Positions 62,920-64,000 of a stretch of 64,000 bases of DNA are shown one piece after another (position 1 is the first letter of the stretch; every line of letters begins with the position of its first letter). The notes below the pieces were generated by a model. It saw only the letters and a list, made by a program, of their open reading frames with translations. It was not told the origin of the DNA and ran no database searches. The stretch comes from Neobacillus cucumis (GTDB lineage: Bacteria; Bacillota; Bacilli; Bacillales; Cytobacillaceae). The translations under genes and the position numbers were made by a program. Location: the NCBI RefSeq assembly GCF_002860255.1, contig NZ_PGVE01000107.1:1-64000 (forward strand), written 5' to 3'.

Positions 62920-63879
62920 CTAAATTAGGTAAGGAATATTGCTTTCTACTGGTACACCCTCACGTTTTATACTTATATCTGTTGTTTTAAGATGCGAGGC
63001 ATAGCGTTGAATCATTTCATAACCAATCCGAGCACGGCGAACCCGTTCCTTCGATAGTGCAATGGATGTCTCTTCAAGGTGTGTACCAGAAGGATAAATA
63101 TTTGGAGCATTTCTTAAACCAAATTTAATATAGACTGGCGCAGCCACTCGAATAATTTCAGGAATCTCATAATGGCGGATAAACCCGCCAATATCGTCGG
63201 GGACCTCCACATAAATATCTATTGGAATATCAATGGCTTGGCGGATCACTGATAATCTAGCCAATGTTAAATCTGTTGGAACATTAAATGTATTTGCACC
63301 AATTTGTTCCATTAAACGTATGGAGACTGGATTAGATTGTCCCATTTGCACTGATATCTTAACTACTAAATCTTTCGGGAGTTCACCCATTTTCTTAAAT
63401 TCATTCACAAGATATAAGAGCCCCTCATCCGCTACAAGAATACTGCGTAAACCAGCATGGCAACCTCGTTTAATATCCTCAATCGAATATACGAGCTGGT
63501 CCATCCCCTCGATTCGCTGCCCCAATATTTTTCCGCTACCTGACCATGGCATTGCATTTATATCCCAATTCCCACGCGGTCCAACAAAAAGACTAACTTC
63601 TCTATTTTCCTTCCTGCCTAAGTCAACCATATCTCCGAGTTCCTTATCCGTAAAAAGCATAATACCGCTTCCCTGTGAGACCCTATGAATAGGGACATTT
63701 AAGCTCTCTGACATCTCTAACACAGCTTCAAAGGATCTGACTCCTTCAACACTTGGAATTTCAATGCGATATTGTGCGCCATCGGAAAATGTTTTTGTTG
63801 ATGTAGGAAGATCATGACTGTCTTGGCTCGGAAATCCCAGTTTTTCAATAGCACGTCTTGTGTTTAGCAACCAATACAC
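62920..63879 (-). CDS. Unknown TIM-barrel-like protein, distantly U32-peptidase-like
   Basis: 319 aa, no signal peptide or membrane helix. Seen: alternating strand/helix pattern consistent with a TIM barrel: YRIEIPSVEGVRSFEAVLEM, HRVSQGSGIMLF, VSLFVGPRGNW, GLRSILVADEGLLYLVNEFK, VVKISVQMGQSNPVSIRLME, IDIYVEVPDDIGGFIRHYE, YIKFGLRNAPNIYPSGTHLE. The layout recalls U32-type barrels, but no catalytic motif is certain. Directly upstream of the IlvD/Edd gene with which it is probably cotranscribed, so a shared pathway is likely. An aldolase or isomerase role would fit but is a guess. Confidence 0.55.
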   Translation of the reverse strand: MYWLLNTRRAIEKLGFPSQDSHDLPTSTKTFSDGAQYRIEIPSVEGVRSFEAVLEMSESLNVPIHRVSQGSGIMLFTDKELGDMVDLGRKENREVSLFVGPRGNWDINAMPWSGSGKILGQRIEGMDQLVYSIEDIKRGCHAGLRSILVADEGLLYLVNEFKKMGELPKDLVVKISVQMGQSNPVSIRLMEQIGANTFNVPTDLTLARLSVIRQAIDIPIDIYVEVPDDIGGFIRHYEIPEIIRVAAPVYIKFGLRNAPNIYPSGTHLEETSIALSKERVRRARIGYEMIQRYASHLKTTDISIKREGVPVESNIPYLI

Positions 63880-64000
63880 CCCTTATCTCGATTAATAAAC
63901 CCTTAAGGTTTAAGCTAGACCTCCATACAGCACTCTATCTTTTGAATGGTTATAAAAGGATGTTATACACTTTGCTTACTTGGAAAATATTTATCTATAT

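Overview
The window reads as chromosome from a low-GC, spore-forming Bacillaceae bacterium (Bacillus/Neobacillus-like; the genus is an inference). Reasons: AT-rich intergenic DNA, strong AAGGAGG ribosome sites with frequent GTG/TTG starts, a 28-aa YjcZ-type sporulation peptide, BdbC/BdbD, AraR-type repressors, catabolite-responsive (cre) sites, and ABC sugar importers without their own ATPase, as in Bacillus where MsmX is shared. No tRNA, rRNA, CRISPR or prophage was seen.

Left third (1-21,300), housekeeping and catabolism: a TTG-started MalT/BTAD-type regulator, an SDR dehydrogenase, a tiny zinc-ribbon-like protein, a membrane GGDEF-EAL protein, hom-thrB, serA behind a T-box-like terminator, a HAD phosphatase, an acyl-CoA dehydrogenase, gabT-gabD, a LysM/SleB-type wall hydrolase, a Dps protein, a glutaredoxin-like protein, a YjcZ peptide and bdbD-bdbC. 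Between hom and thrB, where Bacillus normally has thrC (threonine synthase), only a 24-codon in-frame scar remains, overlapping both neighbours by ATGA. The 760-bp serA/HAD gap is packed with repeats, including a MITE.

Right two thirds (21,300-63,900) form one large arabinoside-utilisation region. (i) 21.3-29.1 kb, minus strand: lipoprotein and two LplB/LplC-type permeases, a GH146/GH127-like beta-L-arabinofuranosidase, a LacI regulator and a YesL-like protein, preceded by a cluster of GTGTACGTACAC palindromes. (ii) 30.2-32.8 kb: a secreted multidomain GH43 endo-arabinanase. (iii) 32.8-43.0 kb, minus strand: araD, araA, GH51 abfA, DUF6171 protein, mutarotase, intracellular GH43, a decayed second GH43, aldo/keto reductase, UlaG-like hydrolase and an ArsR-like regulator. 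(iv) 43.3-49.1 kb: an araB-type FGGY kinase and araN-araP-araQ-yesL. (v) 49.5-63.9 kb: two AraR paralogues, two GH127 beta-L-arabinofuranosidases, a GH27 enzyme, a second GH51, a second ArsR-like regulator, and an IlvD/Edd dehydratase with a TIM-barrel-like partner.

Reading them together: secreted endo-arabinanase cuts arabinan; AraNPQ and the Lpl-type importer bring in oligosaccharides; cytoplasmic GH43, GH51, GH127/146 and possibly GH27 enzymes release L-arabinose from alpha- and beta-linkages; mutarotase, AraA, AraB and AraD feed xylulose-5-phosphate to the pentose phosphate pathway. AraR boxes (ACTTGTACGTATAAC-like) lie upstream of araB, araD, araN and both araR genes. The less explained parts are the paired ArsR-like regulators with a large conserved C-terminal domain, the palindromes before the Lpl-type operon, the IlvD/Edd + TIM-barrel pair, the ISL3-like MITE (two copies with 8-bp target duplications), and the erased thrC.
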